Part shown: one piece after another, positions 34,259 to 42,177 of the stretch | Layout of the letters: each line of letters begins with the position of its first letter | Position numbering within the stretch: the first letter of the stretch is position 1 | Assembly (NCBI RefSeq): GCF_015704865.1 | Contig: NZ_JADQTO010000022.1 | Coordinates: forward strand, 62,001-126,000 | DNA: 64,000 nt | Direction of reading: 5' to 3' | Source of the DNA: Actinoplanes aureus | Lineage (GTDB): Bacteria; Actinomycetota; Actinomycetes; Mycobacteriales; Micromonosporaceae | Notes under the pieces: generated by a model | What the model was told of the DNA's origin: nothing | Seen by the model: only the letters and a program-made list of their open reading frames with translations | The model's database searches: none | Made by a program: the position numbers and the translations under genes

Positions 34259-35739
34259 CTGCCACCAGCAATCCCGGCAAAGCCGGACGCAAGAACCCGT
34301 ACGTGGGACCGCGGGCCTTCCGCAGCGGAGAGGACCTGCCGGCACGCGACTTCGAGATCCGCGAGCTGACGGATCTGCTGATCGCCGAACGCATCGCCCT
34401 GCTGCACTCCCCCTCCGGGGCCGGCAAGACGTCACTGATCCAGGCCGGTGTCGTGCCCCGGCTGGAACGCGGACATCCGTCGTGGGGCGAAGTGCCGTTC
34501 CTGGCCTCCCGCCCCCTGCGGGTCAAGACACCGGCCCGGACCGGCCTGGCCGTGCGCAACCGCTACATCCACAGCGTGGCGCTCGACCTCCTGCCGCTGC
34601 GGGACGAGGCCGAGGTGGCCGAGATGCGGTTCCCGGAGATCATCGCCGCGGCCATGCCCGACTTCGAGAAGTACACGCCGGTGCTGATCTTCGACCAGTT
34701 CGAGGAGATCCTGTTCCTGGATCCGACCGACTGGGACAGCCAGGGTGTGTTCTTCGCCGAGCTGGGCGAGGCGCTGCAGGACAACGACATCTGGGTGCTG
34801 TTCGCGATGCGTGAGGACTACATGGGCGGGCTGGACCGCTACCTCCACCACATCCCGGGCTACCTGCACGCCACGTTCCGGCTGGACTTCCTCGACACCG
34901 CCGCCGCCAAGAAGGCCATCATCGAGCCCGCGGACAAGATGGGTGTCAAGGTCACTGAGGAGGCCGCCGACGAGCTGGTCCAGCGGCTGCGCACCATCCG
35001 GGTGCAGAGCCCGGCCAACGGCGTCGACCTGGTCAAGGGTCCCTACGTCCAGCCGTTCCAGCTGCAGGTCGTCTGCCGGCACCTCTGGCGCACCCTCGAC
35101 AAGGAGAAGCAGGGGCGGTTCTCGACCATCGACCTCGACCGGGTACGCCGGCACGCCGACATCGCGGCTTCCCTGCGCCGGTACTACCGCGACACAGTCA
35201 CCGAGGTCGCAGCCGTCACCGGCGCGGACGAACTGACGATGCGTGACTGGTTCGAATCCAACCTCGTCACGGCACAGGGCTTCCGTACCCAGACGCTCAC
35301 CGGGCCGGCGTCCACGGACGCCGGCGCGGGCGCCGTGCTCTCCGCGTTGCAGGACGCGTACCTGCTGCGGAGCGACACCCGGTCCGGGTCGGTCTGGTAC
35401 GAACTCGCCCACGACCAGCTCATCACGCCGGTGCTCGAGGACAATCGCAACTGGCGGGAGTCCCGGCTGGAGTCCTGGCAGAAACGCGCCCGCGACTGGC
35501 GTACCACCCGGCACCGCGAGTTGCTGCTCGCCGGGGACGAGCTGCGACAGGTGCAGCGCCACGCGAGCGTGCGCGAGCTGACCCCGGACGAGCAGCAGTT
35601 CCTCCGGGAGAGCATCGTGGCCGAGCGGGACCGCAGCGTCATCGCACGAGCCCGTTCGGCGGTGAGCCGGCTGACCGGCCTGGTCGCCCTGCTCACACTC
35701 ACCATCGTGATTCTGGCGATCCTCCTGATGCTCGATTGA
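34255..35739 (+). CDS. nSTAND1-type NTPase with C-terminal transmembrane helix
   Basis: STAND-superfamily P-loop protein of 494 residues. It opens with the nSTAND1 hallmark NPYVGPRAFRSGEDLPARDF. Walker A is SPSGAGKTS (Lys58), Walker B VLIFDQFEE (Asp147), and REDYMGGLDRYLHHIPG is the sensor-1 region. A winged-helix-like segment runs to about residue 400 (SVWYELAHDQLITPVLEDN). Unlike most family members it has no WD40 or TPR array. It ends in a single hydrophobic helix (LTGLVALLTLTIVILAILLM). It would sit on the inner membrane face as the nucleotide-driven switch for the fused protease-NADase upstream. Co-translated with it. Confidence 0.9.
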   Translation: MTATSNPGKAGRKNPYVGPRAFRSGEDLPARDFEIRELTDLLIAERIALLHSPSGAGKTSLIQAGVVPRLERGHPSWGEVPFLASRPLRVKTPARTGLAVRNRYIHSVALDLLPLRDEAEVAEMRFPEIIAAAMPDFEKYTPVLIFDQFEEILFLDPTDWDSQGVFFAELGEALQDNDIWVLFAMREDYMGGLDRYLHHIPGYLHATFRLDFLDTAAAKKAIIEPADKMGVKVTEEAADELVQRLRTIRVQSPANGVDLVKGPYVQPFQLQVVCRHLWRTLDKEKQGRFSTIDLDRVRRHADIAASLRRYYRDTVTEVAAVTGADELTMRDWFESNLVTAQGFRTQTLTGPASTDAGAGAVLSALQDAYLLRSDTRSGSVWYELAHDQLITPVLEDNRNWRESRLESWQKRARDWRTTRHRELLLAGDELRQVQRHASVRELTPDEQQFLRESIVAERDRSVIARARSAVSRLTGLVALLTLTIVILAILLMLD

Positions 35740-35753
35740 ATCGAGGACCCGGC

Positions 35754-37172
35754 ATGGCCAAGACTCCGGTCGCCGACGTGATCGTGCTGATTCCCGGCAT
35801 CACCGGCAGCGTGCTCGCCAAGGACGGCAAGGACGTGTGGGCGCTGTCCGCGGGCGCGGTCGGCCGGGGACTGCGGACCATCGGCCGCAGCCTGCGCGAC
35901 CTGGAGATGCACGGCGACGACCCGGACGCCGACGACCTCGGCGACGGCATCACCGCTCCGCGGGTACAGCCGGACACGCACCTCATTCCCGGCCTCTGGA
36001 AGATCGACGGGTACGGGAAGCTGGCCACCACCCTGGTCAAGGAGCTCGACGTCGAACCCGGCGTCAACCTGTTCGAGCTCCCGTACGACTGGCGCCGCGA
36101 CAACCGGGTCGCCGCCCGCCAGCTGGCCCGGCGCAGCCACGAGTGGCTCTCCGCCTGGCGCGACCGCTCCGGCAACGCCGACGCCAAGCTGATCCTGGTC
36201 GGACACTCGATGGGCGGCCTGGTGGCGCGGCACTTCCTGGAGCTGCTCGACGGCTGGCGGGACACCCGGCTGCTGATCACCTTCGGTACGCCGTACCGCG
36301 GCTCACTCAACGCCCTCGACTTCGTCGCGAACGGCATGCGCAAGAAGCTCGGCCCGCTGACCCTGCCGAACCTCACCGCCCTGGTGCGCTCCTTCACCTC
36401 CATCTACCAGCTGCTGCCGATCTATCCGTGTGTGGAGCGGGACGACGGCACGCTGGGCCGGGTGATCGAGGTGCCCGGCATCCCGGGGCTCGACACCGGC
36501 CGGGCGGCCGCCGCCCTGGGCTTCCACGACGAGATCCGGCAGGCGGTGCTGGAGCACCGCGAGTCCGCGCGGTACACGGCGGAGGGCTACCAGATCAAGC
36601 CCGTGGCCGGGATCTTCCAGCCGACCTCGCAGAGCGCCCGGCTGACCGGCGGCGGCCTCCAGATGCTGCGCGACTATCGGGGTACGGACCAGGGCGGCGA
36701 CGGCACTGTCCCGAGCGTCTCGGCGACCCCGATCGAGCTCAGCAACATGGACCTCGAGGTGTACGTCCGGGAGCGGCACGCCTCCCTGCAGAACGCGAAC
36801 TTCTCCCTGGACCAGGTGCTGGGAATCATCCGCCGGCAGCGGATCGACCAGTCGCAGATCTACGCGCCCGGCACCGGCATCAGCCTCGACATCGACGACG
36901 TCGTGCTGGCCGGCGAACCGGTCATCGTCCGCGCGCTGGCCGAGCAGCCGTTCGCCGAGCTGGTCAGCGAGGTGCGGGAAGCCGGAAGCGGCGGGCAGGT
37001 CACCAGCACGGCGATGCGGGAGGGCTCCGACGGATGGCACGAAGCCGAGCTCGGTGCCCTGCCCGAGGGGACGTACCGCGTCCGGGTGCGTGCCGCCGAC
37101 CCGGACCAGGCGATCAGCCCGGTCACGGACGTCTTCATGGTCGTCGGGGAGGGGGCCGACATCGATGACTGA
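35754..37172 (+). CDS. LCAT-like lipase/acyltransferase with C-terminal beta domain
   Basis: Alpha/beta hydrolase of 472 residues in the lecithin:cholesterol acyltransferase family. The fold begins VIVLIPGITGSVLAKDG; the nucleophile is Ser152 in VGHSMGG. Asp316 in GGDGTVP and His342 in RERHASL complete the triad in LCAT order. FELPYDWRRDNR is another family hallmark. The last 90 residues look like an Ig-like beta domain (DIDDVVLAGEPVIVRAL, then YRVRVRAADPDQ). No signal peptide, so it would act on lipids from the cytosol. GAGGA is six bases before the ATG. It overlaps the next gene by eight bases. Confidence 0.88.
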   Translation: MAKTPVADVIVLIPGITGSVLAKDGKDVWALSAGAVGRGLRTIGRSLRDLEMHGDDPDADDLGDGITAPRVQPDTHLIPGLWKIDGYGKLATTLVKELDVEPGVNLFELPYDWRRDNRVAARQLARRSHEWLSAWRDRSGNADAKLILVGHSMGGLVARHFLELLDGWRDTRLLITFGTPYRGSLNALDFVANGMRKKLGPLTLPNLTALVRSFTSIYQLLPIYPCVERDDGTLGRVIEVPGIPGLDTGRAAAALGFHDEIRQAVLEHRESARYTAEGYQIKPVAGIFQPTSQSARLTGGGLQMLRDYRGTDQGGDGTVPSVSATPIELSNMDLEVYVRERHASLQNANFSLDQVLGIIRRQRIDQSQIYAPGTGISLDIDDVVLAGEPVIVRALAEQPFAELVSEVREAGSGGQVTSTAMREGSDGWHEAELGALPEGTYRVRVRAADPDQAISPVTDVFMVVGEGADIDD

Positions 37173-38586
37173 GCCGCCTGAGGACCGGATCTACCCCAAT
37201 GGCATCGACGGGCTGACCGGGCGCTACCTCATCGAGCCGATCTCCACCGCCGAGCTGGCCACGTGGGAACGCCGGCCGGAGGACGTGGACACCTCGCAGT
37301 GGGTACGGCTGGCCTGGACGAACGCCAAGCAGGACCACCTCGGCCTGCCCTTCGACGTCGACCCGCAGAACCTCGGCCGGGCCGGGTGGGGCGTCGTGGT
37401 GAGCACGGCCGACACGACCGGAGTGCTCGATGAACTGGCGCCGCTGCTCCGCCACCGCGAGGAGCAGGCAGGCGAGCGGTTCAAGATACTCGACCACCTC
37501 CCCGGCGAGACCTGGCTGGGCTGGCTGGAGCGTCGCCGGGTCGGCCCGGGCTCCATCAACCCGGAGAACGTGCCGTACTACCTGCTGCTGGCCGGACCGC
37601 CCGGGCTCATCCCGTTCAGCTTCCAGTACCTGCTCGCCGTCGAGTACGCGGTGGGCCGCCTCCACTTCGACGACGCCGCCGGCTACCGGCGATACGCCGA
37701 GTCGGTCGTGGACTACGAGCAGGCCGGCGCGCCGCGGCACGACGACACCGCCGTGTTCTTCGGCACCCGGCACGACTTCGACCGGGCCACCCAGTTGTCG
37801 GCCGATCGGCTGGTCCGGCCGCTGGTGGACAGCTTCGGGCCGGGTGGCCGGTACGAGCGGGTCGGCGGTGGCCGTACGCGTACCGTCCTGGGGGAATCCG
37901 CCACCAAGCAGTCGTTGGCCGAGGTCTTCGGCGGCGACGGCCCGCAGGGCCGGCCCGCGTTGCTCTTCGCCGCCGCACACGGGCTGGGCGGCTGGCCGCC
38001 CGGCCATCCCGACCAGCACGCCCGGCATGGCGCCCTGGTGTGCCAGGACTGGCCGGGTTTCGGCCGGATCGACGCCACCCACTCGTACGGCGCGGCCGAC
38101 CTGCCGGCGGACGCGCGGGTGCACGGCCTGATCGCGTTCCTCTTCGCCTGCTACGGGGCGGGTACGCCGCACCTGGACCCGTTCACGAGCAAGCGCGGCT
38201 GCGAGCCGCCGGCCGTCGCGGACGAGCCGTTCGTGGCGGCACTCCCCCAGCAGCTTCTCGCTCATCCCGGCGGCGGCGCACTGGCCGTGATCGGGCACGT
38301 CGATCGCGCGTGGGGCTACTCGTACCTCTTCGGCGGCGAGGCCCAGCTGGTCCCGTTCCAGAACGCGATCGGGCGGATCCTCATCGGCAACCGGGTCGGC
38401 GTCGCGATGAAGGACTTCAGCGAGCGGCACGGCGCGCTCTCCGCGAACTTCAGCGACGTCCTCCAGGAGGTACACCGCGGGCGCGGCGTCCCGGACGGCC
38501 GGATCGCCGCGCTGTGGACGGAGCGCAGCGACGCGCAGAACTACGTCGTTCTCGGTGACCCGGCGGTCGCGTCGCGGCGCACCTAG
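37165..38586 (+). CDS. Clan CD (C25/CHAT-like) caspase-fold protein
   Basis: Protein of 473 residues ending the operon. The caspase-haemoglobinase fold is suggested by ALLFAAAHGLGG (His272) followed by FLFACYGAGTP (Cys329), the spacing and strand context of C25/CHAT peptidases, and by the C-terminal NYVVLGDPAV typical of C25-like proteins. The N-terminal 130 residues (GRYLIEPISTAELATWERRP) match no family I know. Start ATG 37165 lies inside the lipase gene with a purine-rich GGGGAGGGGG upstream. It may be a second protease or a substrate-recognising homologue of the CHAT-SIR2 protein. Confidence 0.78.
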   Translation: MTEPPEDRIYPNGIDGLTGRYLIEPISTAELATWERRPEDVDTSQWVRLAWTNAKQDHLGLPFDVDPQNLGRAGWGVVVSTADTTGVLDELAPLLRHREEQAGERFKILDHLPGETWLGWLERRRVGPGSINPENVPYYLLLAGPPGLIPFSFQYLLAVEYAVGRLHFDDAAGYRRYAESVVDYEQAGAPRHDDTAVFFGTRHDFDRATQLSADRLVRPLVDSFGPGGRYERVGGGRTRTVLGESATKQSLAEVFGGDGPQGRPALLFAAAHGLGGWPPGHPDQHARHGALVCQDWPGFGRIDATHSYGAADLPADARVHGLIAFLFACYGAGTPHLDPFTSKRGCEPPAVADEPFVAALPQQLLAHPGGGALAVIGHVDRAWGYSYLFGGEAQLVPFQNAIGRILIGNRVGVAMKDFSERHGALSANFSDVLQEVHRGRGVPDGRIAALWTERSDAQNYVVLGDPAVASRRT

Positions 38587-39449
38587 TCCCGGCAGGCGTA
38601 CTTGTGATGCTCGCTGCCGGTGCACGTCTTGACCGGGGCGCCGAGGATGCTCTCGGCCTCGCGCAGCCGGGCCACGTACGCCGCGAAGTCGCCGTTGCAC
38701 ACGTCGACGGCCACGTCGTTGAAGTGCGCCCACGGCGTACTGCCCACCTTGACGTGCTTCTCGATCATCCGGGCTCCGGCGCCGACCGCGAGGGCGGACG
38801 CGAACCAGCCGTGGTCGTGACTCGAGTAGCCCGGGACCACCCGTGGATCCGCCCGGGCCAGGTCCCGGTAGTGCCGTACGACCGCAACGTTGCAGTGCTC
38901 GGCCGGCGTGGGGTACGCGCTGTTGCACTGGAGCAGGTAGATCCGCTCCGCCCGGGAGAAGGCGCGCAGCACGTAGTCCTCGTACGACCGGTCGGTCATG
39001 CCGGTGGAGATGACGACCGAACCGGAGAAGGTGCGGGCCACGTGGTCGAGGAAGCCGGTGTGCCCGGAGATCGTGGACGGCAACTTGATCAGCCGGGGCG
39101 AGAACCGCTGCACGAAGTCGAACGACGGGCGGTCGAGGACCGAGACGAACCATCCGATGCCGAGGCTCGCGCAGAGCGCGTCGACGTACTCGAAATCGGC
39201 CGCGGTCAGCTCGAGCTGCCTGCGGTAGTCGCCGAACGTGGTCCCGAACGGGGACGCATAGGGCGCTTCCAGCTCCACCGGCGGATAGAAGGTGTCCACG
39301 TCCCGCTTCTGCAGCTTGACGTAGTCGGCGCCCGCCGCGTGGCTGGCCCGGATCAGGTTCTCCAGCCGGTCACGCTCCCCGAAGTGGTTTGTCGTCAGCT
39401 CGGCGACAATCTCCACTCGCGATTCCGAGCTCGTCGCGTCTGCGTTCAC
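38583..39449 (-). CDS. NeuB-family N-acetylneuraminate (sialic acid) synthase-like protein
   Basis: Aldolase-type PEP-condensing enzyme of about 288 residues. VEIVAELTTNHFGERDRLEN, YVKLQKRDVDTFY, FVSVLDRPSFDF, LIKLPSTI, VISTGMTD, YLLQCNSAYPTP and GYSSHDHG match the NeuB barrel, including the metal and PEP residues. The C-terminal SAF (antifreeze-like) domain of full NeuB proteins is missing, as in some shorter homologues. Start taken as GTG 39449; TTG 39455 is possible. It is isolated from other sialic- or legionaminic-acid genes and convergent with the CHAT operon (stops overlap). Confidence 0.82.
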   Translation of the reverse strand: MNADATSSESRVEIVAELTTNHFGERDRLENLIRASHAAGADYVKLQKRDVDTFYPPVELEAPYASPFGTTFGDYRRQLELTAADFEYVDALCASLGIGWFVSVLDRPSFDFVQRFSPRLIKLPSTISGHTGFLDHVARTFSGSVVISTGMTDRSYEDYVLRAFSRAERIYLLQCNSAYPTPAEHCNVAVVRHYRDLARADPRVVPGYSSHDHGWFASALAVGAGARMIEKHVKVGSTPWAHFNDVAVDVCNGDFAAYVARLREAESILGAPVKTCTGSEHHKYACRD

Positions 39450-39605
39450 CGGCAAAGATCCATTCAGTCGTCCATTCGCACCGCCTGTTCAACGACGGGA
39501 GGCCCGCCTCGTCGTGGATCGCGGTGCCGCGCCGGACAGGCTACTCAGATTCGTCCGCGACGGAACATCGGCCCAGTGAAAAGCGCGGCAAGGTCAGACT
39601 TGTCG

Positions 39606-40292
39606 CTATGGACGCCGGCCGTCCTCGGTCAGCAGGCAGGCGGTCAGGATGGCAGCGGTTCGTTCCTGCCATTGATCGGCTGTCCATCCGCAGACGTCGG
39701 TGAACTGGAGATAGGTCTCGACGTTGCCGACGGTGAAGGCGATGTCACGGGCCTGGTCGACGTCCAGCCCCGGCCGGAGGGCGTCGCGGGCGGCGAGTAG
39801 CTGGGCGAGCACGCCAAAGGCGGTACGGGTCTGCTGCTGGTTGGTCGCCCACTGGGCGGCCAGCTCGGGGTCGGTGCCGATGGCACCGCGCATCACCCGC
39901 ATCAGCGGAGCCACCCGATGGACGATCTGGCGGCTGCCGTCCAGCCACCGGTGGATGATCCGCCGCGGCTCGGTCTCCTCCTGGATCTGCTTGAACCACG
40001 GGCGTTCGAGCAGGGGCACGGGTTCGTCGTCACCGACCGCCGCCACGTCCATGACGTGCTTGAGCAGCGTGCGCTTGTTGCCGAAATGGAAGTACACGGT
40101 CTGCACGGCGACTCCGGCCTGCTCGGCCACCTGCTCGAGCAGCGTCGCCCCGTAGCCCCGCGCGACGAACTGCTCGGCGGCCGCGGCGATGATGCGCCGG
40201 CGGGTGGCGCGAGCCTGCTCGGCCCGGCTGAGCCGGGGTCCCGGCTGCGCGGGTCTGTCGGGTTTCGTCGCTCGGTTGACAGGATCCGTCAT
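39606..40292 (-). CDS. TetR-family transcriptional regulator
   Basis: Regulator of 228 residues with a TetR helix-turn-helix (ATRRRIIAAAAEQFVARGYG, LLEQVAEQAGVAVQTVYFHFG) and a variable ligand-binding half. Its ATG (39606-40292 on the minus strand) is the first base set of a nested palindrome at 40292-40338, so the message is likely leaderless or nearly so and autoregulated. Divergent from a VOC protein and alpha/beta hydrolase, the likely targets. Confidence 0.92.
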   Translation of the reverse strand: MTDPVNRATKPDRPAQPGPRLSRAEQARATRRRIIAAAAEQFVARGYGATLLEQVAEQAGVAVQTVYFHFGNKRTLLKHVMDVAAVGDDEPVPLLERPWFKQIQEETEPRRIIHRWLDGSRQIVHRVAPLMRVMRGAIGTDPELAAQWATNQQQTRTAFGVLAQLLAARDALRPGLDVDQARDIAFTVGNVETYLQFTDVCGWTADQWQERTAAILTACLLTEDGRRP

Positions 40293-40338
40293 TCGCTAGA
40301 GCCTACTCTAGTCACTTACTAGAGTCGCCTATAGCGAA
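40292..40338. promoter_or_regulatory. Nested palindromic TetR operator
   Basis: An inner perfect 8-5-8 repeat (ACTCTAGT 40305-40312, ACTAGAGT 40318-40325) shares its centre (40315) with an outer pair TTCGCTA (40292-40298) and TAGCGAA (40332-40338). The outer left arm starts on the tetR start codon; the VOC gene begins 13 bases after the outer right arm. Confidence 0.75.
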
Positions 40339-40350
40339 AGGGTGGATATA

Positions 40351-40734
40351 ATGCCCGATCTCTCCGGCTTCCACCACGTCAAGTTGCCGGTCGCCGACCT
40401 GGACCGCAGCCGCCACTGGTACACGTCCGTGCTCGGGCTGAGCGTGGACATCGAGTTCACCGAGGACGGCGTCGTCCGGGGCCTGGGTCTCAGCGACTCC
40501 GGCGGCTCGCTGCGCCTCGCCCTGCGCCACGATCCGGCGCGGGCCGGGGCCGTGGCGGGCTTCGACCTCGTCGCCCTCGCGGTGCCGACGAGGGATGCCG
40601 TGCAGGCCTGGCTCCGGCGACTGGACGAGCTCGGCCAGCCGCACGGTGGCGTCGTGACCGGGCACCTGGGCGGTTCGGTGCTGGTTGGCCTGCACGATCC
40701 CGACGGCATCGAGATCCGCCTCTACGCCGACTGA
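40351..40734 (+). CDS. VOC-family (glyoxalase/bleomycin-resistance-like) protein
   Basis: Single-unit vicinal-oxygen-chelate protein of 127 residues with the paired beta-alpha-beta-beta-beta modules: GFHHVKLPVADLDRSRHWYT at the N-terminus (metal His) and LHDPDGIEIRLYAD at the end (metal Glu). It could be a lyase, dioxygenase or binding protein. It sits under the TetR palindrome and is followed 23 bases later by an alpha/beta hydrolase, probably co-transcribed. Confidence 0.88.
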   Translation: MPDLSGFHHVKLPVADLDRSRHWYTSVLGLSVDIEFTEDGVVRGLGLSDSGGSLRLALRHDPARAGAVAGFDLVALAVPTRDAVQAWLRRLDELGQPHGGVVTGHLGGSVLVGLHDPDGIEIRLYAD

Positions 40735-40757
40735 CCACTACTCCCAAGGAGAGCACC

Positions 40758-41648
40758 ATGACTCAGGTCCACCCGGAACTGACCCGATGGCGGACCGGCT
40801 CCGCCGAACTGGCCTACACCGACTCCGGCGGTGACGGCGACGCCCTGTTGCTGATTCACGGCGGCGGGCTCGCCGACTGGTTCACCCCGCTGGCGGACGG
40901 CCCGACGCTGCGGCGCCACCGCGTGATCCGCCTGGTGCGCGCCGGGTACACCGGCGCACCGCCACCGGACGGGCTCACCGTCGGCGACCACAGCGAGCAC
41001 ACCGCCGCGCTGCTTCGACGGCTCGGGGCCACGCCCGCCCACGTGGTCGCGCACTCATCGGGCAGCACCGTCGCGCTCCAGCTCGCCATCGACCATCCCG
41101 GCCTGGTCCGCACGCTCACCCTGTGCGAGCCACCGCTGGTGGACGCCCTCACCGCTCCGGGCGACCACGAACTGCTCCACGCCGAGTTCGGCCCCGTCAT
41201 CGGCTCGGTGATGGCCGCCATCGCCCGCGGTGACCTACCCGCCGCGTTCGACACGTTCATGACCTTGGTGTGTGGACCGGGCTATCGCCGCGTCATGACG
41301 GACACCCTTGGAGCCGAGCTCGTCGAGGACGCGGTGAGCCGCTGCCGCTACTTCTTCACCGACGAATCGCGCGCGGTCAGCGCGTGGGATGTCGATCCGG
41401 CCGCCCTCGCCCACCTGCGGCCGCCCGTTCTGCTGGTCCAGGGCGGCGCCAGCCCGCCACCGGTCCACCGCCTGATCGCCCATCTCGCCGGACTGATCCC
41501 CGGCTCCACGATCGCCACCATCGCCGACGCCAACCACCTGCTGCCGCTGACCGATCCCACGGAACTCGGCCGGGTGATCGACGACTTCTGCCGGTCGTCG
41601 CCTACTCGGGGGCCAGCAGTCGTGCCAGCCGCTCCAGGCCGCCCTTGA
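40758..41648 (+). CDS. Alpha/beta hydrolase
   Basis: Hydrolase of 296 residues. LLLIHGGGLADWF is the oxyanion strand, VVAHSSGSTVALQLA holds the nucleophile Ser (AHSSGS variant of GxSxG), RPPVLLVQGGASP precedes the acid, and DANHLLPLTDP carries the His. The last 16 residues (TRGPAVVPAAPGRP) run 47 bases into a convergent gene and look like a frame extension rather than fold. An AAGGAGAGC ribosome site precedes the ATG. Probably in one transcript with the VOC gene. Confidence 0.87.
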   Translation: MTQVHPELTRWRTGSAELAYTDSGGDGDALLLIHGGGLADWFTPLADGPTLRRHRVIRLVRAGYTGAPPPDGLTVGDHSEHTAALLRRLGATPAHVVAHSSGSTVALQLAIDHPGLVRTLTLCEPPLVDALTAPGDHELLHAEFGPVIGSVMAAIARGDLPAAFDTFMTLVCGPGYRRVMTDTLGAELVEDAVSRCRYFFTDESRAVSAWDVDPAALAHLRPPVLLVQGGASPPPVHRLIAHLAGLIPGSTIATIADANHLLPLTDPTELGRVIDDFCRSSPTRGPAVVPAAPGRP

Positions 41649-42063
41649 TCAGCTGCGCGTACTCGTCATCGCCGAGCGCGCCGATCCCCGCCTCCGCACG
41701 CCGGAGGTGCTCGCGGGCAAGATCGAGATCGCCGAGCTTGCGGTAGCACTCACCCAGATTGAGATGCAACGACGGATACAGACCCGCCACCGGCAGCGTC
41801 ACCCCGGCCCTCGCCACCCGGTCCTCGGTGAGCAGGTCGGCCGCCGCCAGCGCCCGCTGATCCCAGACCAGCTCCTGGCGGACGTCGTCCTGCACGTCGG
41901 CCATCGCGTGGGCGAGCACGCAGACGTGCAGAGGATCGCCCTGTTCCCCGCCGATCTCGTCCCAGATCCGCGCGAACAGGTCGCGAGCGTCCGCACGGCG
42001 GCCACGATGGTGATGCAGCTCCACCCCCTGGCCGATACGGGCGAGCGTCGCATCGGTGATCAT
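41602..42063 (-). CDS. Tetratricopeptide-like helical protein
   Basis: Protein of 153 residues with a solenoid look: ARDLFARIWDEIGGEQGDPL, then YPSLHLNLGECYRKLGDLDLAREHLRRAEAGI, a clear TPR-like pair. Uncharacterised actinobacterial proteins of this size are known, but no function is established. It overlaps the hydrolase gene tail to tail by 47 bases and diverges from the Vps62-like gene. Confidence 0.72.
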   Translation of the reverse strand: MITDATLARIGQGVELHHHRGRRADARDLFARIWDEIGGEQGDPLHVCVLAHAMADVQDDVRQELVWDQRALAAADLLTEDRVARAGVTLPVAGLYPSLHLNLGECYRKLGDLDLAREHLRRAEAGIGALGDDEYAQLIKGGLERLARLLAPE

Positions 42064-42177
42064 GGCGGCTCCCTACACGGCTGGAGGCCAGGTCCGGGCG
42101 CCGCCAAGTGTAGGTTCCAACGGCACGCGTCACCGATCGTGCCCGCGGCACGCCGGTGGGAAAGGAACGAAAGGGCA

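Noticed and set aside
32150..34435. Long antisense open frame (761 codons) opposite the CHAT-SIR2 gene
   Set aside because: Its composition is the complement of a GC3-biased gene, with no recognisable domain, and the plus-strand gene has clear catalytic motifs.
32192..38586. Assignment to a named SIR2 defence system (Thoeris, DSR, SIR2-APAZ, AVAST)
   Set aside because: No TIR, APAZ/Argonaute or AVAST-type STAND architecture; the partner set does not fit any of these.
37135..39153. Long antisense open frame spanning the C25-like gene and the NeuB-like gene
   Set aside because: It crosses two real genes of different orientation and encodes Arg/Gly/Pro-rich shadow sequence.
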